Made by a program: the position numbers and the translations under genes. Shown here piece by piece: positions 1 to 7,479 of a DNA stretch of 33,024 nucleotides (position 1 is the first letter of the stretch; every line of letters begins with the position of its first letter). The notes under the pieces are model-generated. The model was given only the letters and a program-made list of their open reading frames with translations, had not been told where the DNA came from and searched no databases. This DNA comes from Candidatus Agathobaculum pullistercoris (GTDB lineage Bacteria; Bacillota; Clostridia; Oscillospirales; Butyricicoccaceae): NCBI GenBank assembly GCA_019114345.1, contig DXFS01000064.1, positions 1-33,024 of the forward strand, read 5' to 3'.

Positions 1-368
1 TCTCGGGCAAGGACCCGACCAAGGTCGACCGCTCGGCGGCGTATGCGGCGCGCTGGGTCGCCAAGAACATCGTTGCGGCGGGGCTGGCAAAGCGCTGCGA
101 GATCCAGCTCGCTTACGCGATCGGCGTGGCAGATCCGGTATCCATCATGGTCGAAACCTTCGGCACCGGTGCGGTGGACGAGGGCAAGCTCGCAGAGGCG
201 GTGCGTAAGGTATTCGACCTGCGCCCGGCGGCGATCATCGAGACGCTCGACCTGCGCAAGCCGATTTACAAGAAGCTCGCCGCTTACGGCCACATGGGCC
301 GCGAGGAGCTGGGTGTCAAGTGGGAGCAGACCGATAAAATCGAGGAACTGAAAAAGGCGCTCGCCTGA
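1..368 (+). CDS. metK: S-adenosylmethionine synthetase, C-terminal part (5' truncated by window edge)
   Basis: Makes S-adenosylmethionine from methionine and ATP in the cytoplasm. The visible 121 residues, read in frame 3 from base 3, begin [18 protein letters not shown] and continue [20 protein letters not shown] and [17 protein letters not shown]. These are the conserved C-terminal blocks of MetK, including the [12 protein letters not shown] active-site stretch. The stop is TGA at 366-368. The start and the N-terminal two thirds lie outside the window. The next gene starts 44 bases downstream on the same strand with its own ribosome binding site and no terminator between, so the two may share a transcript. 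Confidence 0.97.
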   Translation, partial: SGKDPTKVDRSAAYAARWVAKNIVAAGLAKRCEIQLAYAIGVADPVSIMVETFGTGAVDEGKLAEAVRKVFDLRPAAIIETLDLRKPIYKKLAAYGHMGREELGVKWEQTDKIEELKKALA

Positions 369-412
369 TTGGACGGACGCCGCAGACAAAAGAATTTTGG
401 AGGCGGTAAACC

Positions 413-1027
413 ATGACGGAGGAAGAAAAGATTTTTGCGGGCAAGCTGTTTGACGCGCGCACCAAGGAGCTGCGCGACATCAAGCACAAGGCGCACATCC
501 TGTGCCAGAAGTTCAACCAGATGGACGAGTACGACCCCGCGCGCCTGCCCATCATCCGCGAGTTCATCGGGAAAATCGGCGGGAAATACTATTTTCAGGG
601 GCCGATCCAGTTCAATTATGGTTCGCACACCTTTATTGGGGAGAATTTTTTCTGCAACTTCAACCTGACCGTGATGGACGACGCGCGCATCTTCATTGGG
701 GACAACGTGATGTTCGGCCCGAATGTGTCGCTCATGGCGACCGACCACCCGCTGATTGCGCACGAGCGCACCAGCATGCGTTATCCGGACGGGCACGTCT
801 CCATGTCCGAGTTTGCCAAGGATATCCACATCGGCAGCAACGTCTGGCTGGCGGCGAATGTCGTGGTGCTGGGCGGCGTGACCATCGGGGACGGCGCGGT
901 CATCGGCGCGGGCAGCGTGGTGACCAAGGACATCCCAGCAGGATATCTTGCGGTCGGCGTGCCGTGCAGGCCGCTGCGCCCGATCACCGAAGCGGACTCC
1001 AAAATGCACCTGCTGGCGGAGGAATAA
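413..1027 (+). CDS. Sugar O-acetyltransferase of the maltose/galactoside acetyltransferase family
   Basis: A 204-residue left-handed beta-helix (hexapeptide repeat) acetyltransferase that would move acetyl from acetyl-CoA to a sugar hydroxyl. The N-terminal 50 residues form the helical cap typical of maltose and galactoside acetyltransferases. From about residue 70 there are hexapeptide turns (SHTFIGENFF, ARIFIGDNVM, VWLAANVVVLGGVTIGDGAV, IGAGSVVTKDIP). The catalytic histidine is H112 in MATDHPL. The length is usual for the family. The start is fixed by GGAGG about 10 bases upstream of the ATG. The true sugar substrate cannot be read from sequence. A strong terminator follows. Confidence 0.9.
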   Translation: MTEEEKIFAGKLFDARTKELRDIKHKAHILCQKFNQMDEYDPARLPIIREFIGKIGGKYYFQGPIQFNYGSHTFIGENFFCNFNLTVMDDARIFIGDNVMFGPNVSLMATDHPLIAHERTSMRYPDGHVSMSEFAKDIHIGSNVWLAANVVVLGGVTIGDGAVIGAGSVVTKDIPAGYLAVGVPCRPLRPITEADSKMHLLAEE

Positions 1028-1038
1028 GAGAATACGGC

Positions 1039-1071
1039 AAAGCGCCCCGCCTAACTACGCGGGGCGCTTTT
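1039..1071 (+). terminator. Intrinsic terminator after the acetyltransferase
   Basis: A perfect 12-bp stem, AAAGCGCCCCGC paired with GCGGGGCGCTTT, closes on an 8-base loop and runs into a short T tract. It lies between convergent genes. The A tract on the other side means it could also serve the minus-strand operon ending at 1077. Confidence 0.85.
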
Positions 1072-1076
1072 GGCTG

Positions 1077-1721
1077 TCAGTCAAGCGTGGCATACAGCAG
1101 GCCGTAGACACCGAAGAACACAACGGTCAATGCAATAACCGGCGCGGCGGGCAGCCGGAACAGCACGGTGCGGAACGCATCATGGAAAAACAGGTCCAGC
1201 ACATCCTCATACCAGAGACCCAGTATACACAGGGCAAGTGCTCTGCGGTTGCTTAGGATGGAGCTGACATACGGCCTGCGGTAAAGCAGGACGATGATCG
1301 AGAGCAGGACGAAAAACAAGGCGGCAGTGAAGGATACCAGGCCGGTATCGACCGTCAACACCGGCCACCCGTCGAACGCCCGCAATGCCGGGGTAAGCAG
1401 CAGGACGGCGAGCGCAAACGCCACATCCCGCAGCAGCGCCAGCAGCTGGTAGCGTCCTGACGGCGGCGGAAAGGCGGAGATGATCTCGTCGCACATCAGC
1501 CGGTAGTCTGCCCCGATGACCGCTTCCGGCGGCTCGCCGCGCGCCTCGGCATCCGCCAGCATGCGGATCATGTCCCGCCGCGCAAGCTCCTGATTAAAGG
1601 GGCGGACGGGCGCACTGCGGATGTAATCCGTGATGTTGTCGATCAAGACCGTTGACGCGGTGGAAAGCGGTTCCAACGCGCGTTTGTTCTCACGGCGGAG
1701 TTTGCGAAGTCGCTTGCTCAT
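1077..1721 (-). CDS. DUF1048-like membrane protein, second paralogue of the padR operon
   Basis: A 214-residue protein. Residues 1-95 are a soluble, charged helical domain (MSKRLRKLRRENKRALEPLS, then a stretch ending MIRMLADAEARGEPPEAVIG) of the kind found next to PadR regulators in Firmicutes (DUF1048/DUF1700-like). It is followed by about four hydrophobic segments over residues 95-210. The start ATG is preceded by AAGGGGGGATCACC. It is clearly paralogous to the upstream gene: LRRENK/LREENR, IRMLADAEARG/IRMLTDADARG, and the same acidic turn before the membrane part. Only 16 bases separate the two. Molecular function is unknown. PadR-linked proteins of this class are presumed envelope or stress partners, which is inference here. 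Confidence 0.8.
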   Translation of the reverse strand: MSKRLRKLRRENKRALEPLSTASTVLIDNITDYIRSAPVRPFNQELARRDMIRMLADAEARGEPPEAVIGADYRLMCDEIISAFPPPSGRYQLLALLRDVAFALAVLLLTPALRAFDGWPVLTVDTGLVSFTAALFFVLLSIIVLLYRRPYVSSILSNRRALALCILGLWYEDVLDLFFHDAFRTVLFRLPAAPVIALTVVFFGVYGLLYATLD

Positions 1722-1737
1722 GGTGATCCCCCCTTTT

Positions 1738-2442
1738 TTAATCCAGCTTGGCGTCCAGCAGTTTCCAAAGCCCGTACATCGCGGCCAGCAGCACAAGGAT
1801 GGCGGAAATGTGCATCCGGAACAGCTTCTGCGGAAACAGCAGGCCCACCGCGATCAAAAGTGCCAAAACGAGTGCATAAAGCAGTGCGCTCAGCATGGAT
1901 TCGCTCCCCGTGCGCTTGCGCCCGGCTGTACGTGTGCGCCAGAGGTCTATAATGAAGAAAGCGGCCAGAAGAAGCAGCCAGCCAAGCAAAAAGCCAAGCG
2001 TGATCGTGAAGTACTCGGGCTCTGAAACGCGGCGGACGCTTTCCGGCAGATCGAACGGCCCCCAGTTCTGCCGGACGCCCGCCATGTTTTCCGGCATATG
2101 GAGGAGCAGCGAGATCACGGAGCACCGTACTGCGACCCGCAGCATAGTGCGCAGCGTGTTGAGAAACTGATACGACAGGGGCGGCTGCGGGAGTGCTGCG
2201 AGCACGTTGCTGCAAAATGCGTCGTAATCATCGCCGAGCACATCCTCGGGCGTGTCCCCGCGCGCGTCCGCATCCGTCAGCATGCGGATGACGTCCTGCC
2301 GCACAGTTTCGACCTGATAAGCGGTGATCGACACGGCGCGCAGACGGTCGGTGATATCGTCCAGCGCAGCGTTGGAGGCCTGGGACAGAAAACGCGCGGC
2401 TTCCCGGTTTTCCTCCCGGAGTTGTCTGGTTCGACTGCTCAT
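1738..2442 (-). CDS. DUF1048-like membrane protein, first paralogue of the padR operon
   Basis: A 234-residue paralogue of the gene that follows it. It has the same N-terminal domain (MSSRTRQLREENREAARFLS, IRMLTDADARGDTPEDVLG, DDYDAFCSNVLAALPQPP) followed by hydrophobic segments from about residue 105. Those segments are interrupted by a longer exported or cytosolic loop (residues about 130-155) that the second copy lacks. Its ATG overlaps the padR stop in an ATGA arrangement, so translation is probably coupled to padR. The tandem copies suggest duplication and divergence within the operon. The DUF1048 name is a family-level guess from domain pattern and PadR linkage. Confidence 0.8.
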   Translation of the reverse strand: MSSRTRQLREENREAARFLSQASNAALDDITDRLRAVSITAYQVETVRQDVIRMLTDADARGDTPEDVLGDDYDAFCSNVLAALPQPPLSYQFLNTLRTMLRVAVRCSVISLLLHMPENMAGVRQNWGPFDLPESVRRVSEPEYFTITLGFLLGWLLLLAAFFIIDLWRTRTAGRKRTGSESMLSALLYALVLALLIAVGLLFPQKLFRMHISAILVLLAAMYGLWKLLDAKLD

Positions 2443-2774
2443 AATGATTCCCCTTTCATCTCATCCATCAGGCGGTCGACCGCGCTCGTCAGCTCGCGGT
2501 AGCTGGCGAGGAAGGACGCGAGTTCTTCGCGGCCCTTGGCGGTCAAAGCATAGTACTTGCGCTTGGGGCCGACCTCGGAAGCACGGTATTCCGCGTTGGC
2601 CAGCCCGTTTTTCTCCAGCCGGAGCAGCAGGGGATAGATCGTGCCCTCTGCGATCTGGCCGAAGCCGTAGTTTTTGAGCTGCTCGGCGATCTCGTAGCCG
2701 TAGGTCGGCTGGCGGCTGATGATCGCCATGATACAGCCCTCCAGCGTGCCCTTGAGCATTTGCGATGGGATCAA
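2439..2774 (-). CDS. PadR-family transcriptional regulator
   Basis: A 111-residue winged-helix repressor. The core MLKGTLEGCIMAIISRQPTY then GYEIAEQLKNYGFGQIAEGT, IYPLLLRLEKNGLANAEYRA and PKRKYYALTAKGREEL is the diagnostic PadR N-terminal domain. The C-terminal helix SYRELTSAVDRLMDEM is the dimerisation helix of the short PadR-s2 class. I chose TTG at 2774 because GGAGGG lies 7-8 bases upstream; ATG at 2759 (Met6) is the alternative but has no ribosome binding site. It heads the operon with the two membrane paralogues and is probably autoregulated through the palindrome over its promoter. The ligand is unknown. Confidence 0.92.
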   Translation of the reverse strand: MIPSQMLKGTLEGCIMAIISRQPTYGYEIAEQLKNYGFGQIAEGTIYPLLLRLEKNGLANAEYRASEVGPKRKYYALTAKGREELASFLASYRELTSAVDRLMDEMKGESL

Positions 2775-2802
2775 TCTGCCGCCCTCCTTTTCTTTAGGTA
2801 TC

Positions 2803-2854
2803 TTGCAATGCAATGTAGTAACTATATTGTATTGCAAAGTAGCGGAAGTGTCAA
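2803..2854 (-). promoter_or_regulatory. padR operon promoter embedded in a 35-bp near-perfect operator palindrome
   Basis: On the minus strand TTGACA (2849-2854) is followed after exactly 17 bases by TACAAT (2826-2831), a near-consensus sigma-A promoter. Bases 2803-2837 form a dyad centred on 2820. Outer arms TTGCAATGCAAT and ATTGTATTGCAA enclose TAGT-A-ACTA, with 15 of 17 positions pairing. The dyad covers the -10 box and the predicted start point, the expected layout for autorepression by PadR. Binding by PadR is inferred from position. Confidence 0.85.
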
Positions 2855-2902
2855 CGAAAACGGGAGCTTTTTGTAGATATACACAGAAAACCCGGTGTGG
2901 AA

Positions 2903-2931
2903 TTGACTTTCCGGACAAAAGCGGGTATGCT
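2903..2931 (+). promoter_or_regulatory. Sigma-A promoter of the LacX-type epimerase gene
   Basis: TTGACT (2903-2908), a 17-base spacer and TATGCT (2926-2931). The predicted start point is about 28 bases upstream of the ATG at 2966. It diverges from the padR promoter with about 50 bases between the -35 boxes. Confidence 0.75.
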
Positions 2932-2965
2932 GAAAGCATCAAAGCAGACAGGGAGGAAGAACATC

Positions 2966-3847
2966 ATGCAGGTATTGGAAAACGAGCGTTTCCGCGTGGA
3001 GATCAGCGAGATGGGCGCGGAGCTGACGAGCTTCAAGAGCAAAACGACTGGCACCGAATACGTCTGGCAGGCTGACCCTGTGGCGTGGAAGCGGCACGCG
3101 CCTATCCTGTTCCCGATCGTCGGGCGGCTCAAGGACAAGACCTATACCGCGGACGGCAAGGCGTACGAGATTACCCAGCACGGCTTCGGCCGTGATCTGG
3201 AATGGCAGGCAAACCGCGAGAGCGACACCTGCGTATCGTTCACGCTCACGCCAAACGACTATACGAAGAAAATGTATCCGTGGGATTTCAAGTGCACGGT
3301 GCGGTACACACTGGACGGCGCGTCCCTCAAAAAGGAGCATATCACGGAAAATTGCAGCGATTCGGCCATGTATTATGAGGTAGGCGGGCACGACGCCTAT
3401 AATCTCTGCTGGCAGGACGGCGAGCAGGTCACCGACTACTATGTTGCATTCGAGGGGACAGACAAGCTGTGCCGCATTGTGACGGATGAGGCTGTCATGC
3501 TTACCGAGGAGCGCATGGATGTGCCGCTGGACAACGGCCGCCTGCCCATCACCCGCGAGTTGTTTGCAAACGACGCGGTCATGGCCGAGGGCTTGCCGGT
3601 GCGCCGCGCGTCCATCGGCTGCACGAAAAGCAGCCGCCGCGTGACCATGGACTTTGCGGACTTTGACTATTTCGCGGTGTGGAGTCAGTACAAGGATTTC
3701 GACGTGCCGTTTGTGTGCCTCGAGCCGTGGAGCACCCTGCCGGACGGCAGCTACCTCGACCACGCGATCGAGCATAAGACGGGTGTGCGTGTCCTGCAGC
3801 CCGGCCAGAGCGAAACCCTGTCGTTTACGACCACGGTCAGCGAGTAA
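2966..3847 (+). CDS. Aldose 1-epimerase family protein, LacX type
   Basis: A 293-residue galactose-mutarotase-like protein that would interconvert anomers of an aldose or a sugar phosphate. The stretch RHAPILFPIVGRLKDKTYTA followed by ADGKAYEITQHGFGRDLEW is characteristic of the LacX subgroup. H72 and the His in EVGGHDAYNL are the likely catalytic pair, and C-terminal FVCLEPWSTLPDG supplies the conserved Glu-Pro-Trp block. The start at 2966 follows GGGAGG; an in-frame upstream extension to 2897 runs through the promoter and is rejected. It stands alone, ended by its own terminator. The natural sugar is not evident from context. Confidence 0.9.
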   Translation: MQVLENERFRVEISEMGAELTSFKSKTTGTEYVWQADPVAWKRHAPILFPIVGRLKDKTYTADGKAYEITQHGFGRDLEWQANRESDTCVSFTLTPNDYTKKMYPWDFKCTVRYTLDGASLKKEHITENCSDSAMYYEVGGHDAYNLCWQDGEQVTDYYVAFEGTDKLCRIVTDEAVMLTEERMDVPLDNGRLPITRELFANDAVMAEGLPVRRASIGCTKSSRRVTMDFADFDYFAVWSQYKDFDVPFVCLEPWSTLPDGSYLDHAIEHKTGVRVLQPGQSETLSFTTTVSE

Positions 3848-3853
3848 AACAGG

Positions 3854-3885
3854 AAAACCTCCCGTGAATATGCACGGGAGGTTTT
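3854..3885 (+). terminator. Bidirectional terminator between the epimerase and XRE genes
   Basis: A perfect 13-bp stem, AAAACCTCCCGTG with CACGGGAGGTTTT, and a 7-base loop. The A and T tracts on each side let it act on both strands between two convergent genes. Confidence 0.88.
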
Positions 3886-3897
3886 GATTTGCCTTTG

Positions 3898-4680
3898 TTA
3901 AGAGCCGGCCATGACCGGACGGGTAAGCAGGATCAGCACGATCACCGCGATGCAGGCAAGAAGCGTGGCCGCCGCCCAGACAGCGCCCTTTTTGGAGCGC
4001 AGGCGCACGCCTTTTTTCGCCATGCGTTCGAGGACAATGCCGGAAACGAACGCGACAAAATACAGGCAGATCCAGATCAGCCAACCATCATGCCCGTGGC
4101 CGTAGGGCGCGTTCGCCGGGTTGGGGCCGAGTAACTCACCAATCGGGATGGCGATCGCGGAGAGGATAAAGGTAACAGCGGCAAATCGCCATGTGCCGAG
4201 GAACAGGGCAGCTGAGACGGAAATCAGCATTGCAGTGCTAAATAGCCCGCTTCGGGTCAGCCAGCCGAACAGGTAATATCGGGACCAGTCGTCGAACAGA
4301 AAGCCGAGCAGGCTGGTCTCATACGGATAGGCGCAAACCAGCCGCCCGGCCAGATACACCAGCACCCAGCCTGCGAGGATAATGAGCGCCGCGCGCAGGT
4401 TGTTCCAGAGCAGCTGCGCAAATTCCCGGAAGGACAGGATGCGCACCGGCTGACCCGGCAGCTGCGGTTCGCGCGCCTCTTCGCCGAGCAGGGCAGTCAC
4501 CGGGACGCCGAGCACCTCGGCCAGATGCAGCAGATTCTCCGTGCTGGGTGCGGACTGTCCGGTTTCCCATTTGGTGACCGCCTGCCGGGTCAGGCCGAGC
4601 CGCTCAGCCAGCTTTTCCTGCGACAGCCCGGCGGCTTGCCGCGCCGCACGGATGCGTTCGCCCAAAGTCTCAGTGGTCAT
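3898..4680 (-). CDS. XRE-family HTH protein with C-terminal membrane domain
   Basis: A 260-residue protein. Residues 6-62 are a classic Cro/C1 helix-turn-helix (GERIRAARQAAGLSQEKLAE, RLGLTRQAVTKWETGQSAPS). A linker of about 20 residues leads to an integral membrane domain with about five hydrophobic segments (residues 90-255), including LIILAGWVLVYLAGRLV and WLIWICLYFVAFVSGIVLE. Such HTH-membrane fusions are common in Clostridia; their signal is mostly unknown. The start at 4680 follows AGGAGGTGTGCACC; the in-frame extension to 4749 is rejected because it crosses the promoter. It is monocistronic. Confidence 0.88.
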   Translation of the reverse strand: MTTETLGERIRAARQAAGLSQEKLAERLGLTRQAVTKWETGQSAPSTENLLHLAEVLGVPVTALLGEEAREPQLPGQPVRILSFREFAQLLWNNLRAALIILAGWVLVYLAGRLVCAYPYETSLLGFLFDDWSRYYLFGWLTRSGLFSTAMLISVSAALFLGTWRFAAVTFILSAIAIPIGELLGPNPANAPYGHGHDGWLIWICLYFVAFVSGIVLERMAKKGVRLRSKKGAVWAAATLLACIAVIVLILLTRPVMAGS

Positions 4681-4705
4681 GGTGCACACCTCCTTTTCTG
4701 CGTTC

Positions 4706-4734
4706 AGTATAGCATCCCGCGGCGCAAAAGTCAG
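4706..4734 (-). promoter_or_regulatory. Promoter of the XRE membrane regulator
   Basis: On the minus strand CTGACT (4729-4734), a 17-base spacer and TATACT (4706-4711). The ATG at 4680 is about 25 bases from the -10 box. Confidence 0.65.
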
Positions 4735-4871
4735 CAAACTGCGCGGCAACTATCGGTTGCGGCGCGGATTTTTTTGCATTCTGCGGCGAAAAATAAGCCT
4801 GATGGGACGTAAAGCAGGGGGATGCCGTAAGGCCGTATCCTGCCCGGCAGAAAACGGATGCAGGAATACGC

Positions 4872-4933
4872 TTGACAAAATCCGGCCGCTGCCGTATACT
4901 AAGTACGAACATACCCCCTCCCCGGGGGAGGGG
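4872..4933 (+). promoter_or_regulatory. copA operon promoter with CsoR-type GC palindrome
   Basis: TTGACA (4872-4877), a 17-base spacer and TATACT (4895-4900) form a near-consensus promoter. Just downstream, 4915-4933 reads CCCCTCCCC-G-GGGGAGGGG, a 9-bp perfect dyad around one base and flanked by TAC. CsoR repressors are known to bind GC-tract dyads with flanking AT at copA promoters. A csoR gene lies in the same operon, so this is the likely copper-responsive operator, placed to block the transcription start. Confidence 0.8.
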
Positions 4934-4953
4934 TTGGGATAAGGAGAGAAGAT

Positions 4954-7479
4954 ATGAAACAACGATTCCGTGTCGGCGGCATGAGCTGTGCGGCCTGCTC
5001 GGCGCATGTGGAAAAAAGTGTCGCGGCAGTGCCGGGCGTGCGTGAGGTGCAGGTCAACCTGCTCGCGGGCAGTATGGTCGTGCAGTACGATGAGGGCGCG
5101 TGCGACGCCCACAAGATCATCCAGGCTGTCGAGTCCGGCGGCTATACGGCTGCGGTGGACGACGGCAAACAGCAGGCCGCAGCACCTGCGAAAGGTCTGC
5201 AGGAGGACGGCGAGCTGCGTGAGATGAAGACTCGCATCATCGTATCCGCGGTGTTCCTCATTATTTTGATGTATTTCTCCATGGGGCCGATGTTCGGCCT
5301 GCCGCTGCCGGGCTTTGTCAGCGGCACGGAGCACGCTTTTGCGCTTGCACTGGTCCAGCTGCTGCTTACGCTGCCAATCTGCATCGTTAACCGGAAATAT
5401 TATATCAACGGTTTTAAGACGCTGTTCCACCTTGCGCCGACCATGGATGCCCTGATCGCGGTCGGCTCGGGCGCGGCGATGGTGTACGGCATTTACGCCC
5501 TGTTCCAGATCGGCTACGCAGGCGCGGCAGGCAATGCCGAACTGGTGCACAGCTTTGTGCACGACCTGTACTTCGAGTCCGCGGGCATGATCCTGACGCT
5601 CGTGACGCTCGGCAAGTATTTTGAAGCGCGCGCCAAGCGCAAGACCGGTGAGGCCATCGCCGCGCTGATGGACCTGCGGCCGCAGACCGCGAATGTGCTG
5701 CGCGGCGGGCAGGAGGTTTCCGTCCCGATCGAGGACGTGCACGTGGGCGACCTGGTGGTCGTGCGCGGCGGCCAGTCCGTGCCGGTGGACGGCGAGATCG
5801 CAGAGGGCAATGCGTTTTTGGATGAGAGCGCCATCACCGGCGAGAGTATGCCGGTTGAAAAGCATGTGGGAGATACGGTTATCGGCGCGACTGTATCCAA
5901 GAGCGGCTATTTTGTGATGAAGGCCGCGCGCGTGGGCGACGATACCACGCTGTCCCAGATTATCCGTCTGGTCGAGGAGGCGGGTGCCTCCAAGGCGCCG
6001 ATCGCCAAGCTCGCGGATAAGGTCGCGGGCGTGTTTGTGCCGGTCGTCATGGGCATTGCACTGGTCACCGCCATCGTGTGGCTGGTGTACGGCGAAACGC
6101 CGAGCTTCGCGCTCACCCGCGCGATCGCCGTGCTGGTCATCTCGTGCCCGTGCGCGCTGGGGCTGGCAACGCCGGTCGCCATCATGGTCGGCACGGGCGT
6201 GGGCGCGAAAAACGGCGTGCTGTTCCAGTCAGCCGAGGCGCTGGAAAACCTGCACAATGTAAACAGTGTGATTTTGGACAAGACCGGCACGGTCACCGAG
6301 GGCCGTCCGGTCGTGACCGACGTCAAATCCTTCGGTGTCGAGCCGGAGGACCTGCTCTCGCTTGCGCTGTCGATCGAGTCCAGGAGCGACCACCCGCTCG
6401 CGGACGCGATCGTGCGCTATGCGCGCAGCAAGCATGTCAAAGAGCGCACGGTCACGGATTTTGAAATGATCGAAGGACAGGGCGTGCGTGCCACGATCGA
6501 CGGCGTGCGCTGCATGGCGGGCAACCGCCGCATGCTGCTGGCGAACGGGCTTGCACTGTCGCGCTCCGCGCAGCAGATGGGCGAGGAGCTCGCTGCGGCG
6601 GGCAAGACGCCGCTGTACTTCGCAGCCAACCGGCAGGTGGCGGGTATTTTTGCGGTCGCGGATGTGCTCAAGCCGACCAGCCGCGCGGCAGTTGACGCGC
6701 TGCAAAGCCTGGGCGTCGAGGTAACGCTTCTCACGGGCGACAATCAGGCGACCGCCAAATCCATTGCCGCCGAGCTTGGTATCAAGGACGTCGTAGCCGA
6801 GGTGCTGCCGCAGGATAAGGAACGCGTGGTGCGCGAGAAGCAGGCGCAGGGCCGCAAGGTCGCCATGGTGGGTGATGGCATCAACGATGCGCCCGCGCTG
6901 GCGCGTGCGGATGTGGGCATCGCCATCGGCGCGGGTACGGATGTAGCGATTTCGTCTGCAGATGTAGTGCTGATGAAGAGCGACCTGATGGATGCGGTGG
7001 ATGCGATCCGCCTGTCCCGCCAGACCATGCGCAACATCCGCCAGAACCTGTTCTGGGCGTTTTTCTACAACTGTATTGGCATCCCGATCGCGGCGGGCGT
7101 GCTGTGGCTTCCGCTGGGGCTGGGGCTCAGCCCGATGATCGGCGCGGCCGCGATGAGCCTGAGCTCGGTATGCGTGGTATCCAACGCACTGCGGCTCAAG
7201 TTCTTCCAGAGTACCCCTAAACCGGCAGTGAAGCCGGGCGAATATACAGTTCTGCCAAAGGAGGAAGCAAAAATGGCAAAGGTAGTCAAGGTGGAGGGCA
7301 TGATGTGCGAGCACTGCGTAGCCCATGTGAAAAAGGCGCTCGAGGCGTTCCCGGGTGTGACCGCGGATGTGGATCTCAAGAGCGGCAAGGCCACGCTGCA
7401 CGGCGACAGCATTCCGGACGACGCCAAGCTGACCGAAGCGGTCGAGCAGGCGGGCTACAAGGTGGTCGGCATTGAATGA
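4954..7479 (+). CDS. copA: Copper-exporting P1B-type ATPase with N- and C-terminal heavy-metal-binding domains
   Basis: An 841-residue Cu(I) efflux ATPase of the cytoplasmic membrane. Domains: HMA1 with GGMSCAAC (C12, C15); membrane helices; actuator domain with ITGESMPVEK; the Cu-site helix with CPC (C398-P399-C400); phosphorylation loop DKTGT (D442); SDHPLAD nucleotide motif; GDGINDAPALARADVG hinge. The last two helices carry FFYNCIGIPIA and MSLSSVCVVSNALRL, the Y-N and M-S-S residues typical of Cu(I) pumps. A second HMA follows at 774-841 with MMCEHC (C785, C788), an unusual place. A strong internal start precedes that domain (separate entry). The start follows AAGGAGAG. It overlaps csoR by ATGA. 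Confidence 0.96.
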   Translation: MKQRFRVGGMSCAACSAHVEKSVAAVPGVREVQVNLLAGSMVVQYDEGACDAHKIIQAVESGGYTAAVDDGKQQAAAPAKGLQEDGELREMKTRIIVSAVFLIILMYFSMGPMFGLPLPGFVSGTEHAFALALVQLLLTLPICIVNRKYYINGFKTLFHLAPTMDALIAVGSGAAMVYGIYALFQIGYAGAAGNAELVHSFVHDLYFESAGMILTLVTLGKYFEARAKRKTGEAIAALMDLRPQTANVLRGGQEVSVPIEDVHVGDLVVVRGGQSVPVDGEIAEGNAFLDESAITGESMPVEKHVGDTVIGATVSKSGYFVMKAARVGDDTTLSQIIRLVEEAGASKAPIAKLADKVAGVFVPVVMGIALVTAIVWLVYGETPSFALTRAIAVLVISCPCALGLATPVAIMVGTGVGAKNGVLFQSAEALENLHNVNSVILDKTGTVTEGRPVVTDVKSFGVEPEDLLSLALSIESRSDHPLADAIVRYARSKHVKERTVTDFEMIEGQGVRATIDGVRCMAGNRRMLLANGLALSRSAQQMGEELAAAGKTPLYFAANRQVAGIFAVADVLKPTSRAAVDALQSLGVEVTLLTGDNQATAKSIAAELGIKDVVAEVLPQDKERVVREKQAQGRKVAMVGDGINDAPALARADVGIAIGAGTDVAISSADVVLMKSDLMDAVDAIRLSRQTMRNIRQNLFWAFFYNCIGIPIAAGVLWLPLGLGLSPMIGAAAMSLSSVCVVSNALRLKFFQSTPKPAVKPGEYTVLPKEEAKMAKVVKVEGMMCEHCVAHVKKALEAFPGVTADVDLKSGKATLHGDSIPDDAKLTEAVEQAGYKVVGIE
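7273..7479 (+). CDS. Candidate internal gene: free CopZ-like copper chaperone from within copA
   Basis: In frame with copA, AAAGGAGG at 7257-7264 lies 8 bases before ATG at 7273, an ideal ribosome binding site in the middle of a coding region. Initiation there would give a complete 68-residue HMA protein, starting MAKVVKVEGMMCEHC and ending at the copA stop. That is the normal size and layout of CopZ, which carries Cu(I) to CopA. The linker before it (about residues 755-773: Pro-rich, Lys/Glu-rich) looks like former intergenic sequence. Most simply, a separate copZ was fused to copA by loss of the copA stop while its start signal stayed. Whether both products are made is inference. Confidence 0.55.
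   Translation: MAKVVKVEGMMCEHCVAHVKKALEAFPGVTADVDLKSGKATLHGDSIPDDAKLTEAVEQAGYKVVGIE

Noticed and set aside
6229-7401. A 390-codon frame antisense to copA and a 381-codon frame at 2939-4084 antisense to the epimerase gene.
   Set aside because: Same reasoning: His/Arg-rich shadow frames over well-supported genes.
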